A stretch of 64,000 bases of DNA from Chryseobacterium sp. Leaf405 (GCF_001425355.1 NZ_LMQN01000001.1:558490-622489), one strand, 5' to 3'. Positions 16,494-25,752 are shown, counted from the stretch's first letter. The notes: a model not told the origin generated them from the sequence alone. Numbers and translations are program-made.

Positions 16494-17606
16494 TTAGTTA
16501 ATGGTTATATTCATATTCATTCCGGCGCTCAATTTTGCTACATCTTCTTTCTTATTGGAAGCCGTAAACTCGATTCTCACAGGAATTCTCTGTTGAACTT
16601 TAATAAAATTCCCAGTCGAATTATCCGTCGGCACACTTGAATATCTTGATCCGGTTGCCGCAGAAATTGCTGTCACTATCCCTTCAAATTTTTGTCCGCC
16701 AAGCGCATCCGCCGTCATCATCATTTTTTCTCCGATTTTAATGTTCGGCATCTGACTTTCCAGAAAATTTGCCGTTACCCATTTTTGACCGTTAAGGACG
16801 ATAGTTGCCACTTGCTGTCCGGGTTGAATTAATTGTCCTTCCGAGATCGTTCTTCTTCCCATAATTCCATCGTAAGGTGCTGTAATTACCGTATAAGAAA
16901 GATTGATCTTTGCCATATCCAAAGCCGATTTTGTTCTCTTAATTTCAGCATCAATGATTCCAAATTTACTTTTCACTTCGGTTGTTGAAAGGTTGGCAGA
17001 CTGTTTTTGATTAACCAACGTTTCGTAAGCCGCTTTCTGCGCATCATATTCGGTTTTTATCTGGTCGTATTGCTGTCTTGTCACCGCTTCAGAAGCGAGC
17101 AAGTTTTTATATCTGTTCAAATTTTGCTCAGCGTTCCAAAGTCTTGCTTTTGCTCCGGCAATATTAGATTCCATCACATTTACATTGTTGGAAACTGTAT
17201 TCACAGACGAATTGGTAGCCGTTCGTTGAGCCAATGCATTTTGATACGCCGCTTCCGCTTGCCCTACCTGTGTTAAAATTTCACGATCATCCAGAATTGC
17301 CAATGTATCTCCTTTTTTAACCTGCTGGTGTTCAATGAATTTAATTTCTTTGATATAAGCCGAAACTCTTGTATTAATTGGATTGATAAATTCCTCAACC
17401 TGAGCCGCTTCCGTATACGTTTTATCTCCAACGTGAAAATATTGACGAACGAGCCAGTACAATCCGAAGCCAATAATCACAAAGACAACAATATTGGAAA
17501 TAATGGCTTTTATTTTATTCTTTTTTCTTGATTTTTTATTTTCTGCAGCACCAGATTTTGCTGGAGCCGATTGTGTATTTTGAGTATTTTGTTCCTTGTT
17601 TTCCAT
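16494..17606 (-). CDS. HlyD/EmrA-type periplasmic adaptor protein
   Basis: Membrane-fusion subunit linking the MFS pump to the outer-membrane channel. It has 370 residues: a Ser/Asn/Lys-rich cytoplasmic tail, one membrane segment (AIISNIVVFVIIGFGLYWLV, about 33-52), a first lipoyl half (ISAYIKEIKFIEHQQVKKGDTL region), a long coiled-coil hairpin (about 105-215), a second lipoyl half (ITAPYDGIMGRRTISEGQLI) and a beta-barrel. It is encoded 19 bases after the TolC gene. Confidence 0.92.
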   Translation of the reverse strand: MENKEQNTQNTQSAPAKSGAAENKKSRKKNKIKAIISNIVVFVIIGFGLYWLVRQYFHVGDKTYTEAAQVEEFINPINTRVSAYIKEIKFIEHQQVKKGDTLAILDDREILTQVGQAEAAYQNALAQRTATNSSVNTVSNNVNVMESNIAGAKARLWNAEQNLNRYKNLLASEAVTRQQYDQIKTEYDAQKAAYETLVNQKQSANLSTTEVKSKFGIIDAEIKRTKSALDMAKINLSYTVITAPYDGIMGRRTISEGQLIQPGQQVATIVLNGQKWVTANFLESQMPNIKIGEKMMMTADALGGQKFEGIVTAISAATGSRYSSVPTDNSTGNFIKVQQRIPVRIEFTASNKKEDVAKLSAGMNMNITIN

Positions 17607-17625
17607 TGTTTTTCAGTTTTAAAAA

Positions 17626-18936
17626 TTAAAGAGTTCCCGTAGATTTAAGAAGGTTATAGTATTGATACAGCACATTGATTTCCGCATTGGCATAATCCAA
17701 TTCCGATTGTAGTTTTTGGTTTTGCGCATCAATCATTTCTGCCTGTACTGCCAACTGATTCAGATATTTAGCTTCCGTAATCTTGTAGTTTTCTTCTGCC
17801 AGTTTCTTAGCATCATTCAGTATTTCAGTCTGTTGAATGGATTCCTGATATTTTACATAAGCAGCATTTACCGCCATATCAATATTTTGTTGGGTTAAAG
17901 TCATAGCATCATTTGCCTGATCTTTCTGAATTTCACCTAACTGTACTCTTTCTTTCGTTTTATAAAGGTTATCTATATTGTAGCTTAAAGAAACTCCCGT
18001 CTGCCAACCACTTGAATACATATCCAAAACAGGATTTCTTGTGGTAATAGGTCTTTGCAAAGTATAACCTCCGAATCCTGCTACAGTAGGCATTTTATCT
18101 GTTTTAATAATCTCAATATTTTTATCTGCAACAGCAATATTTGTTTTCGCAGATTTCATTAATGGATTGGTTTCATGGGCAAGATTCACATAATAATCCA
18201 TTCCGATTCCTGATTCTTTGTTGGTTAATTCTTCAATCGGAACAATCTCTGTATCAATTGGTAAACCCAAAGCGATACTTAAATTATAATTAAGGATTTT
18301 CTTATTGTTTTTTAACGTTAAAATTCCCTGATCTAAGTTTTTGATCGCCAATTCACCACGAATCACTTCATTTCGGGTCACCATTCCCTGCTGATAGAAT
18401 TTTTGGATATTTTTCAATCGTTCCTGAGCCAATTTTTTGTTGTTTTGAAAAACTTGCTGTTGATTTAAAATTTTATAAACATCTAAATAATTGGATATTA
18501 CTAAAAATTTCACATCCTGTTTATTCTTTTCTAAATCTAATTCTGAAAGTTGTTCACGAAGTCCCGCCAACTCAATCGACTTATTTACCAATCCGCCTTT
18601 GAAGATCAGCTGAGTCGCCTGAACTGCATAAGAACTTCCGTAATGAGGCATTGGAATTGTTGTGGAATTTGAAAAATCTTTATCAATTGCTATTACATTT
18701 CCCAAATAAAACTGACTTGTTGAAGCCGTTATTGTTGGTAATTTCTGAAGTTTTGTAATTGTTATATTCTGTTTTGCGATGTCTATATTCTTTGCAGAAA
18801 CTTTCAACTGCTGATGATTTCGCACCGCCAGTTCGGCGACTTCATTCGCTGTCATCTGTTTGATTTCTTGTGAAAAAAACAGCGCAGGAAATAACGCTAC
18901 CACGAGTGATAGAGCTGTTTTTATGTTCTTTACCAT
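17626..18936 (-). CDS. TolC family outer-membrane efflux protein
   Basis: Outer-membrane channel of the tripartite exporter. The 436 residues include a signal peptide (MVKNIKTALSLVVALFPALFFSQ) and two helical repeats with the usual long heptad regions (for example QQNIDMAVNAAYVKYQESIQQ). The C-terminal repeat ends EINVLYQYYNLLKSTGTL. It is the first structural gene of the efflux operon, with a full-consensus promoter (18957-18987) overlapped by a palindrome that may bind the adjacent AraC regulator. Confidence 0.93.
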   Translation of the reverse strand: MVKNIKTALSLVVALFPALFFSQEIKQMTANEVAELAVRNHQQLKVSAKNIDIAKQNITITKLQKLPTITASTSQFYLGNVIAIDKDFSNSTTIPMPHYGSSYAVQATQLIFKGGLVNKSIELAGLREQLSELDLEKNKQDVKFLVISNYLDVYKILNQQQVFQNNKKLAQERLKNIQKFYQQGMVTRNEVIRGELAIKNLDQGILTLKNNKKILNYNLSIALGLPIDTEIVPIEELTNKESGIGMDYYVNLAHETNPLMKSAKTNIAVADKNIEIIKTDKMPTVAGFGGYTLQRPITTRNPVLDMYSSGWQTGVSLSYNIDNLYKTKERVQLGEIQKDQANDAMTLTQQNIDMAVNAAYVKYQESIQQTEILNDAKKLAEENYKITEAKYLNQLAVQAEMIDAQNQKLQSELDYANAEINVLYQYYNLLKSTGTL

Positions 18937-18956
18937 TTTACCTTGTTTTACGAATA

Positions 18957-18987
18957 CAAAGTTATGGAGATCATCAATTCAAACAAA
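18957..18987 (-). promoter_or_regulatory. Efflux operon promoter
   Basis: -33 TTTG (18984-18987), 19-base spacer, -7 TAACTTTG (18957-18964) on the minus strand, 21 bases before the TolC ATG. Confidence 0.75.
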
Positions 18988-18994
18988 TGTTTGA
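18979..18994. promoter_or_regulatory. Candidate operator overlapping the efflux -33 element
   Basis: The palindrome TCAAACA-AA-TGTTTGA covers the -33 box. A related half site TTCAAATGT lies at 19011-19019. The position and the adjacent regulator gene suggest an AraC-type binding site; this is inferred. Confidence 0.5.
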
Positions 18995-19025
18995 TAATTG
19001 GAAAAAGATGTTCAAATGTAGGATT

Positions 19026-19871
19026 TTATCCTTCAAACTGATTTCGATATTGTGAAGGACTTTCTCCCAGATGTTTCTTAAAAAAATGAGAAAATGAGTA
19101 TTGATCGCTGAAACCGAGAATTGAAGAAATCTCTGCGACAGGCTTGCTGGAAGAATTCAACAATACTTTTGCTTCATTAATCACAATCAAAGCAATCACC
19201 TGACTTGCAGACTTCCCCGTAATCGTTTTCACAACTGAAGAAAGATGTCTGGTTGTGATCGACTGACGTTCGGCATAGAACTCCACCGTTCTTTCTTTAA
19301 GATGATTTTCTGCCAGATCACTTAAGAAAACAAAAACAATTTCTTCCTGTCTCGACATTTGATTTAACGAATTATTATCCTCTTTAGAAATAATCCCTGC
19401 CATCTGGTAACAAAAAACGGAAAAAAGATGTTCAACAATCTCTTTTTTATAGGTTATTTCTGTTTCAGAATCGAGAATATATTTAAGAAAATTCACACTT
19501 TTCCAGACTACTTCCATTTCATTGGGCAGAAAAGGAACCCCGATATTCATTTGCTGTCTGAAATAACGATAGGTAATTAATCGATTGAATTTCAATGATA
19601 AAGCCGAAATAAATTCTCTTTTATAAGAAACCATTCTCGACTGAAAATCATCGCTTACGGAAATCATTTCATAAACCGTCTGTGGATCTGTCACCATAAA
19701 CATATTTGCCGAAAGTTCAAGATCGCTAAAATGTTGTCTGAGTTTTATCGTTCCTGTTTTAATGAATATAAATGCAGGATTATCAGGACGGAAAGGCTTA
19801 TCGACAGCAATTCTCTCGAAAATATTATGTTGCGTGAAAATTTCGACCCCAAATTTTTCTAAGACAGACAT
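19026..19871 (-). CDS. AraC family transcriptional regulator of the efflux operon
   Basis: 281 residues: an N-terminal cupin-like sensor (FIFIKTGTIKLRQHFSDLEL), then a C-terminal double helix-turn-helix (about 180-281) with the diagnostic VAEISSILGFSDQYSFSHFF and KKHLGESPSQYRNQF. It is encoded directly upstream of the TolC/HlyD/MFS genes, so it most likely regulates them; the sign of control and the ligand are unknown. Its own promoter is a full consensus whose -7 box ends four bases before the ATG, so a leaderless mRNA is expected. Confidence 0.93.
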   Translation of the reverse strand: MSVLEKFGVEIFTQHNIFERIAVDKPFRPDNPAFIFIKTGTIKLRQHFSDLELSANMFMVTDPQTVYEMISVSDDFQSRMVSYKREFISALSLKFNRLITYRYFRQQMNIGVPFLPNEMEVVWKSVNFLKYILDSETEITYKKEIVEHLFSVFCYQMAGIISKEDNNSLNQMSRQEEIVFVFLSDLAENHLKERTVEFYAERQSITTRHLSSVVKTITGKSASQVIALIVINEAKVLLNSSSKPVAEISSILGFSDQYSFSHFFKKHLGESPSQYRNQFEG

Positions 19872-19875
19872 AACA

Positions 19876-19907
19876 CAAATGTAAGCAAAGTCTTGAACGA
19901 TTGCAAA
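19876..19907 (-). promoter_or_regulatory. Promoter of the AraC regulator gene
   Basis: -33 TTTG (19904-19907), 20-base spacer, -7 TACATTTG (19876-19883), four bases before the ATG. Confidence 0.7.
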
Positions 19908-19939
19908 AATTTATTATTTTAGTATTTCCAATTCCAATT

Positions 19940-20413
19940 ATGAGAAAAATTGATTTACTTCTTGCAGAATATGGCGAAAGCCACAGAAATTCAACCAACA
20001 AATTAATTCACTGGATCTGTGTTCCTTTGATTTTTTGGACGATTTTAGGTTTTATTTCATACATTCCGACACCGAATATTTATTTAAAATACTTTGGTTT
20101 TCTAAGCGTTGCAAGTTTTATCGCATTAGTTTTGGTCACTATATTTTACTTTCGGTTATCATGGAGAATTGCTTTGATCATGATTTTTGTAATGCTTTTA
20201 ATGGAGCATCTTGTATCATTGGCTAACGTTACTTTCGGAAAAAATTCATGGATATTTTATCTTGCTGTTTTTATCATTACATGGATTTTACAGTTTGTCG
20301 GACATAAAATTGAAGGCAAAAAACCATCTTTCTTAAAAGATCTTCAGTTTCTTTTAATCGGACCAATCTGGTTATTAAGTTTCTTGCTAAAAAAAATGGG
20401 AATCAAATATTAG
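19940..20413 (+). CDS. DUF962 / Mpo1-like membrane protein
   Basis: 157 residues starting at the ATG at 19940 (MRKIDLLLAEYGESHRN), which matches the family N-terminus better than the upstream ATG. The GESHRNSTNKLIHWICVP motif supplies the conserved His residues of DUF962. Yeast Mpo1 of this family is an iron-dependent dioxygenase of 2-hydroxy fatty acids. Four to five membrane segments follow. The stop codon is one base from the convergent DUF2891 gene's stop, and no terminator lies between them. Confidence 0.87.
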   Translation: MRKIDLLLAEYGESHRNSTNKLIHWICVPLIFWTILGFISYIPTPNIYLKYFGFLSVASFIALVLVTIFYFRLSWRIALIMIFVMLLMEHLVSLANVTFGKNSWIFYLAVFIITWILQFVGHKIEGKKPSFLKDLQFLLIGPIWLLSFLLKKMGIKY

Positions 20414-20414
20414 A

Positions 20415-21482
20415 TCAGTCTTCTAAAGCGTACACTGCAAAGCTTGCTAACCAATGATCTCCCCCATAATTCCCTTGAAATAATAAAGGAAGTCCATTGT
20501 TTAAAAAGATAATGGCCGTCTTTTGGAACTCCTTTTTTAATGGATGGTTATCGGGAAGAGATTTTGCAATTCCTTTCATACACCAAGCTTTTGTGAAAGA
20601 CAAACCAACCAAATGAACGGTTTGATAATCAGACAAATCACTTACAACAGGAATTTTTTCAATATTCTCCAGACTTCGCTTTTCGTAAAAGTTATGTAAC
20701 CAAGAAATAAATTCTTTTTGAGGCAAAACTCTTCTCATTAAATCCGCAATTTCTAAACTTGGCGAAAAAAAATCAGAACCGTCCGGTTCAAGATAAGCCG
20801 GAGTTTTTGTATTCTTTAAATAAAAATATTTTGCCTTTTCTACCAATTGATCTTCAAAAGTTTTATCTCCGGTTGCTCTTGCCCAATCTAATGCAAAAAC
20901 CATTGCAAATGCAGTATTTGGGTGAACTCCCGTTCTGTTTGGATATGTTTGTTTTGGCAGATAGGTCTTCCATGAACTTAGAATTTTATCTGTTAAAGGT
21001 TTTAAATTCTGATGCCATATTTTTGCTTTCGGATGATCCCATGTCATTAATTCTTCGTCCAATTTCAACAGCCATGCCCAACCGTATGTTCTTTCAAAAG
21101 TAGTGGTTAACTGATATTTTGTAAAATAATCTGCTTCAGCCTGAAGATTTTCTTTTGTAAATGAACTATCAAGAATATTTTCAATGTCATTTGCAATCGA
21201 TAGATTTGGTTTTGTTTTTAATAAACGAGTCAGCATCCAATGCCCATGAACAGAGCTGTGCCAATCAAAACAACCATAAAAAGTCGGATGAAGATCTTTG
21301 GGAGTTAAAGGGGATTCATTAGCATTATTAATGATGTGTGCTGTTTTATTCGGATATTCCTGATTGATGCAATGAAGTGGTTTTTCGGATAATTTAATCG
21401 CCATTTCATCTGTCAATTTCGGAACTTCCTGAGCAAACATCAAAATTGGAGAAAATATAATTACTATAAGACTTCTTTTCAT
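20415..21482 (-). CDS. DUF2891 domain protein, exported
   Basis: 355 residues with a signal peptide (MKRSLIVIIFSPILMFAQ). The mature domain carries HPTFYGCFDWHSSVHGHWML and GVHPNTAFAMVFALDWAR, the conserved DUF2891 segments, and NYGGDHWLASFAVYAL at the C-terminus. The helical pattern resembles an alpha/alpha toroid such as those of carbohydrate-active enzymes, but no activity is established. It stands alone. Confidence 0.85.
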   Translation of the reverse strand: MKRSLIVIIFSPILMFAQEVPKLTDEMAIKLSEKPLHCINQEYPNKTAHIINNANESPLTPKDLHPTFYGCFDWHSSVHGHWMLTRLLKTKPNLSIANDIENILDSSFTKENLQAEADYFTKYQLTTTFERTYGWAWLLKLDEELMTWDHPKAKIWHQNLKPLTDKILSSWKTYLPKQTYPNRTGVHPNTAFAMVFALDWARATGDKTFEDQLVEKAKYFYLKNTKTPAYLEPDGSDFFSPSLEIADLMRRVLPQKEFISWLHNFYEKRSLENIEKIPVVSDLSDYQTVHLVGLSFTKAWCMKGIAKSLPDNHPLKKEFQKTAIIFLNNGLPLLFQGNYGGDHWLASFAVYALED

Positions 21483-21624
21483 TCAATAAAAATAGAAATT
21501 AAATTTCATCTTCTAAAATAACATTCATTAAAATAATTGTATTATATTCTAAAAATCATTGAAAATTTTCCATCAAACTTAAAATTAAAGCATGATTTTT
21601 GATAAGATTCAGCAAAACTTACTC

Positions 21625-22503
21625 ATGAAAAAATTCATTGCTCCTTTATTTTGTTTATTTCTTATCAATTGTAATAAATCTGAAAACTTGGCTCAGCCTG
21701 AATTAAAAGCTGATCTAATGGAAGTTATTCAAGAAGATAAAGTAATATCAAGTGCTACGGCATCTCCTACTGCCAACAATATCTCTGAAAAGGCAATCTC
21801 TGAAAATGAACCCAATTCTAAACCTCAAAACATCAATATAATTTCCAAAAAAATTATTAAAAATGGTGATATGAGAATTCAGGTTGGTGATATTAAAAAA
21901 GCTCAGAATCAGGTCAATGAAATTATAAAAAGCAATAAGGCTTACATTCAAAAAGAAGAGTTTCAAAATACAGATGTAGATGAAAATTTGGATATAACCA
22001 TCAGAGTCCCACATCAAAGTTTTGGTATTTTAGTTAATTCTTTTTCTAATGGACTTGGTTCTGTGCTGTCAAAAAATATTTCTTCAAACGACGTAACAGA
22101 AGAATACACCGATGTCTCTATAAAATTAGCCAATAAGAAAATTTACCTTGAAAAATATCGTGATATGCTGAAAAATGCAAAAACCACGAAAGATATGTTG
22201 GAAATTCAGGAAAATATTCGTGAGCTTGAAGATGAAATTGATGTTTCGGAAGGCAGACTTCGATTTATAGATGATCGGGTGAATTACAGCACCTTGAATG
22301 TAAGCTTGTATAAAGAAAAAGTAAGAAGTTCAACCACATCTAAAATTGGTTTCGGAAGTCGTTTCGGAGATTCGGTAACGGAAGGCTGGAATAGTTTTGT
22401 TGCTTTTCTGCTTGGTATTATTTCACTTTGGCCTTTCTTTTTATTAATTCCGTTAATTATTTTTGCCTGGAAAAAATGGAGAAGCAAAATAAGAAAAAAA
22501 TAA
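21625..22503 (+). CDS. DUF4349 domain lipoprotein
   Basis: 292 residues from the ATG at 21625 (MKKFIAPLFCLFLINCNK), where LINC is a lipobox; the frame upstream to 21592 adds no signal-like sequence. A Ser/Asn-rich linker leads to the DUF4349 region (KIIKNGDMRIQVGDIKKAQ, then a coiled coil about 175-225 with EIQENIRELEDEIDVSEGRL). A C-terminal membrane segment follows (FVAFLLGIISLWPFFLLIPL) with a basic tail. Function unknown. Confidence 0.85.
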   Translation: MKKFIAPLFCLFLINCNKSENLAQPELKADLMEVIQEDKVISSATASPTANNISEKAISENEPNSKPQNINIISKKIIKNGDMRIQVGDIKKAQNQVNEIIKSNKAYIQKEEFQNTDVDENLDITIRVPHQSFGILVNSFSNGLGSVLSKNISSNDVTEEYTDVSIKLANKKIYLEKYRDMLKNAKTTKDMLEIQENIRELEDEIDVSEGRLRFIDDRVNYSTLNVSLYKEKVRSSTTSKIGFGSRFGDSVTEGWNSFVAFLLGIISLWPFFLLIPLIIFAWKKWRSKIRKK

Positions 22504-22506
22504 AGA

Positions 22507-22538
22507 AAAAACCGAATATTGATTAATATTCGGTTTTT
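22507..22538. terminator. Bidirectional terminator
   Basis: AAAAACCGAATATT/AATATTCGGTTTTT stem between two convergent genes. Confidence 0.85.
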
Positions 22539-22555
22539 ATATTTTAAATCAAATG

Positions 22556-22933
22556 TTAAGCATTGAAATGATTTTTCACGGTTTCTAAAACCTGTTCATC
22601 AGACATTTGCTGTGCAGTATCCAAAGTAATATTCAGATTTTTAAACTGAGCAGTCTCATGTAGATAATGTTTCAGTTCTTCCTGAATTTGTCCCGGACCG
22701 GTAATATAGACTTCCTGAGAATTGGTAAGTAAATGTTCTATCTCTTTGAAGAATTTTACTTTATTCGTTCTTTCTGCGTTGTTTCCGGCATTCTCACTTG
22801 AATTACCATGTTGAATTTCTGCTTTTACCGGACTGCAAAGGAAAAATTTAAATGCATTTTGAGCATCATGATTTTTTACAACAACAGCTTTTTCGCTGTC
22901 AATCCAAAGTCCTGCTAATTTTTTCTCAGACAT
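22556..22933 (-). CDS. Small eRF1/attachment-protein-like domain protein (tentative)
   Basis: 125 residues, cytosolic. The N-terminus reads KLAGLWIDSEKAVVVKNHD. The C-terminal half, FFKEIEHLLTNSQEVYITGP with a helix after it, recalls the alpha/beta sandwich of bacterial eRF1-like or host-attachment proteins, in which a strand ending in GPG precedes a helix. That link is a pattern impression only. It is transcribed alone and terminates at the shared hairpin. Confidence 0.6.
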   Translation of the reverse strand: MSEKKLAGLWIDSEKAVVVKNHDAQNAFKFFLCSPVKAEIQHGNSSENAGNNAERTNKVKFFKEIEHLLTNSQEVYITGPGQIQEELKHYLHETAQFKNLNITLDTAQQMSDEQVLETVKNHFNA

Positions 22934-23005
22934 AATTTAATTTTTTAAAGTTATGTTTTAATAAAGACAAGAATGATGCTAAGATTGCGTTAATGCATGT
23001 TAAAA

Positions 23006-23704
23006 TTATTTGCCTAAAACAAATACAGCCGGAATTTTATGCAGTTCAGGTTTCTGTTTCTGCCATTCTTTAATCGTTTTTGTTTTAATAAATTCATGCT
23101 CTGGATCATTGATATTTGCTGCGATACAAAGCTTTGTAGCTGGTGCTAAAAACTTGGTTAAATCTTCAAACAGAGGATTATTTCTATACGGTGTTTCCAT
23201 GAAAATCTGCGAATATCCCGTCTTTTGAACCAGACTTTCTAACTGTAAAATCTGCTTTTTCTTTTCACTTCTGTCGATTGGTAAATATCCGTTAAATGTA
23301 AATTCCTGTCCGTTAAAACCACTGGAAATCAATGCTAAAATAATTGAAGAAGGTCCTGAAATCGGGATAACTCTGATATTTTTTTCATGACACCATTTTA
23401 CAATCAGATTTCCGGGATCAGCAATACAGGGAAGACCGGCTTCTGAAAGCAATCCGAAATCCTGTCCTTTTAACATAAGTTCCTGAGCTTCTTTAATATC
23501 TTTATTTTCAGTATACTTATCCAACAAAAAAAGTTTTAGATCTGACTGTTTTTTTTCAGGAGCGAAAAACTTAACAACTTTTCGTGCGGTTTTTTCATTT
23601 TCCACAAAAAAGTAATCTGTCTGCATAATATAATCTTTAATCACAGGCGAAAAATGCGTGATAGAGGTATTTTCTGAAAGATAAGCAGGAAGTAAAAAAA
23701 GCAT
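23006..23704 (-). CDS. SAM-dependent methyltransferase, RsmI/tetrapyrrole-methylase type
   Basis: 232 residues of the tetrapyrrole methylase fold. LLSEAGLPCIADPGN is the SAM-binding loop, VIPISGPSSIILALISSGF and FTFNGYLPIDRSEKKKQI match the RsmI 16S rRNA 2'-O-methyltransferase family. The usual N-terminal GTLYVVATPIGN-like segment is replaced by LLPAYLSENTSITHFSP, so this may be a paralogue with a different target. The adjacent phosphatase gene is on the same strand, 49 bases upstream. Confidence 0.82.
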   Translation of the reverse strand: MLFLLPAYLSENTSITHFSPVIKDYIMQTDYFFVENEKTARKVVKFFAPEKKQSDLKLFLLDKYTENKDIKEAQELMLKGQDFGLLSEAGLPCIADPGNLIVKWCHEKNIRVIPISGPSSIILALISSGFNGQEFTFNGYLPIDRSEKKKQILQLESLVQKTGYSQIFMETPYRNNPLFEDLTKFLAPATKLCIAANINDPEHEFIKTKTIKEWQKQKPELHKIPAVFVLGK

Positions 23705-23753
23705 TTTATATAATATTTATGAAGATTAAATTTAAGAAAAAAATAAAAAGTGA

Positions 23754-24200
23754 TTATAAAACCTGTTCGGCAATTCGGCTGCAACCTTTTTCTAACAATT
23801 GGAAAACATTTTCAAAATCATCCATTTCACCCCAATACGGATCAGGAATCTCGGAATTTTCATGATCTTCCAACACTTTCATAAATAAAGAGACTTTCTG
23901 TCTTTGCTCTTCATTTTTCGTTTTAGAAATAACATCTTCATAAACATTTGTATCCATACAGTAAATTTTATCAAAATTTCCAAAATCTGCTTTTATAATG
24001 GGTCTCGATCTTTGTTTTGAAATGTCAATTCCATGATTGGCTGCCGTTTTAATGGCTCTTTTATCGGGATGCTCGCCTTCGTGCATAGAAATTGTTCCTG
24101 CAGAATCAACCAAAAAATTTTCAGGAACTTTTTTCTTCATAATTCCTTCTGCTAAAGGACTTCTGCATATATTTCCCAAACAAACCATCAATATTTTCAT
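23754..24200 (-). CDS. Low-molecular-weight protein-tyrosine phosphatase
   Basis: Cytosolic cysteine phosphatase of 148 residues. The active-site loop CLGNICRS (Cys7...Arg13-Ser14) begins the protein, and IPDPYWG near the C-terminus carries the general-acid Asp. It probably dephosphorylates protein tyrosine, but the target is unknown and there is no kinase partner nearby. It has its own -7 motif and lies downstream of the dnaA terminator. Confidence 0.93.
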   Translation of the reverse strand: MKILMVCLGNICRSPLAEGIMKKKVPENFLVDSAGTISMHEGEHPDKRAIKTAANHGIDISKQRSRPIIKADFGNFDKIYCMDTNVYEDVISKTKNEEQRQKVSLFMKVLEDHENSEIPDPYWGEMDDFENVFQLLEKGCSRIAEQVL

Positions 24201-24232
24201 GTTTTTCTGATTTAAAATTATTAGTTTAAATA

Positions 24233-24240
24233 CAAAACTA
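24233..24240 (-). promoter_or_regulatory. -7 promoter motif for the phosphatase gene
   Basis: The minus strand reads TAGTTTTG. Confidence 0.45.
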
Positions 24241-24244
24241 AATA

Positions 24245-24275
24245 AAAAATGAAGAATAAATTATTCTCCATTTTT
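24245..24275 (-). terminator. dnaA terminator
   Basis: Fifteen-position stem with one mismatch (24245-24259 with 24261-24275) continuing into T-rich sequence on the minus strand. Confidence 0.7.
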
Positions 24276-24297
24276 ATTATCTAAATTAAATTATTTC

Positions 24298-25752
24298 TTA
24301 CTGTTTGATTCTTTCCGATAAATCTTTAACGTATTTTTTGATCTCCTTATCGACTTTAGAAACATCTTTAATGGTATCACAAGCATACATTACTGTTGAG
24401 TGATCTTTTCCGCCCATTTCCTCACCAATTTTAGTGAATGTAGAGTTGGTAAGTTCTTTAGAGAAATACATTGCCAGCTGTCTTGGAAGTGCAATCTCTC
24501 TTTTTCTTGTTTTAGATAAAAGCTGCTCTCTTTTGATTCCGAAATAATCACATACAACATCCTGAATATAAGGAATATTGATAATTTTTTTCTGATTGGC
24601 GGCAATTTTATTGATTGTATCTTTTAACAATTCAAGACTAAGATCGGTTTTATAAACTGTAGAATAAGCAATCACAGAATTGATAACTCCGATCAGTTCT
24701 CTTACATTCGTTTTCGTTTCGATAGCCAAGAAATCAAGCATATCATCAGGTAAAACGATTCCGTCAATACTTAATCTGTCAACGATAATTTTTCTTCGAG
24801 TCTGTACATCCGGCGACTTAATTTCCGCAGAAAGTCCCCATTTAAAACGAGAAACAATCCTGTCCTGAATATCCATAATGTCAGCAGGAGCCTTATCAGA
24901 AGTAAGGATAATCTGCTTTCCGTTTTGATGTAAATGGTCGAAAATATGGAAGAAACTGTCCTGAGTTGCAGATTTCCCGGAAAGGAACTGAATATCATCA
25001 ATGATTAACACATCAACCATTTGATAAAAATTAGCAAATTCCGTTTGCTTATGAGCTTTTGCTGCTGAAATAAACTGTTGAATGAATTTTTCAGAAGACA
25101 AATATAAAACTACTTTATCAGGAAACTGATTTTTAACTTCAAGACCGACAGCCTGACCCAAGTGGGTTTTTCCTACACCATATCCTCCATATAAAAATAA
25201 TGGGTTAAAGGCAGTTGCACCTGGTCTTTTAGCAATAGATCTCGCTACGGTAGCAGCAAATTTGTTGCTTTCACCTTCAATATAATTCTCGAAAGAGAAA
25301 TCTGCTTTTAAGTTAGAATCAATATTTACCTTTTTAATTCCTGGAACTACAAAAGGATTTACAATATTTGAAGAGAAACCTTGCGGCATAGTTTCCTGCG
25401 TTCTGGGTGTAGGAACACTTTTGCCCTTCACATTCATTGTAACGGGTTTTTCTAAGCCTGTAGGCTTATTTTCCATTACAGAATACCATAATTTAACTCC
25501 TTTTCCTATATTTTTCTTCAGGGCAGCAGAAAGTAAGGATAAATAATTATCCTCGATATATTCCTTGTAAAAATCACTCGGAACCATAAGCGTAAGGTTG
25601 TTATCAACCAAAGAAATTGGCTGCACCTTATCAAACAGTAAGTCGAAAGATTTTTCAAGCTTCTTCAAATCAGAATTGTCTTCAGCTGCGTTTAAATTAT
25701 CACGCATAAACTGAAGGCATTTCTGCCATATCATCATTAGATTTTCATTCAT
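24298..25752 (-). CDS. dnaA: Chromosomal replication initiator DnaA
   Basis: Binds DnaA boxes and unwinds the origin. The 484 residues comprise N-terminal domain I (about 1-85), a linker, the AAA+ domain with Walker A GGYGVGKTHL and Walker B VLIDDIQFL, and C-terminal domain IV with the DnaA signature GGKDHSTVMYACDTI. No dnaN, recF or gyrB adjoins it; gyrB is 35 kb away. I saw no cluster of TTATCCACA-like boxes in either flank, so this need not be the origin. Confidence 0.98.
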   Translation of the reverse strand: MNENLMMIWQKCLQFMRDNLNAAEDNSDLKKLEKSFDLLFDKVQPISLVDNNLTLMVPSDFYKEYIEDNYLSLLSAALKKNIGKGVKLWYSVMENKPTGLEKPVTMNVKGKSVPTPRTQETMPQGFSSNIVNPFVVPGIKKVNIDSNLKADFSFENYIEGESNKFAATVARSIAKRPGATAFNPLFLYGGYGVGKTHLGQAVGLEVKNQFPDKVVLYLSSEKFIQQFISAAKAHKQTEFANFYQMVDVLIIDDIQFLSGKSATQDSFFHIFDHLHQNGKQIILTSDKAPADIMDIQDRIVSRFKWGLSAEIKSPDVQTRRKIIVDRLSIDGIVLPDDMLDFLAIETKTNVRELIGVINSVIAYSTVYKTDLSLELLKDTINKIAANQKKIINIPYIQDVVCDYFGIKREQLLSKTRKREIALPRQLAMYFSKELTNSTFTKIGEEMGGKDHSTVMYACDTIKDVSKVDKEIKKYVKDLSERIKQ

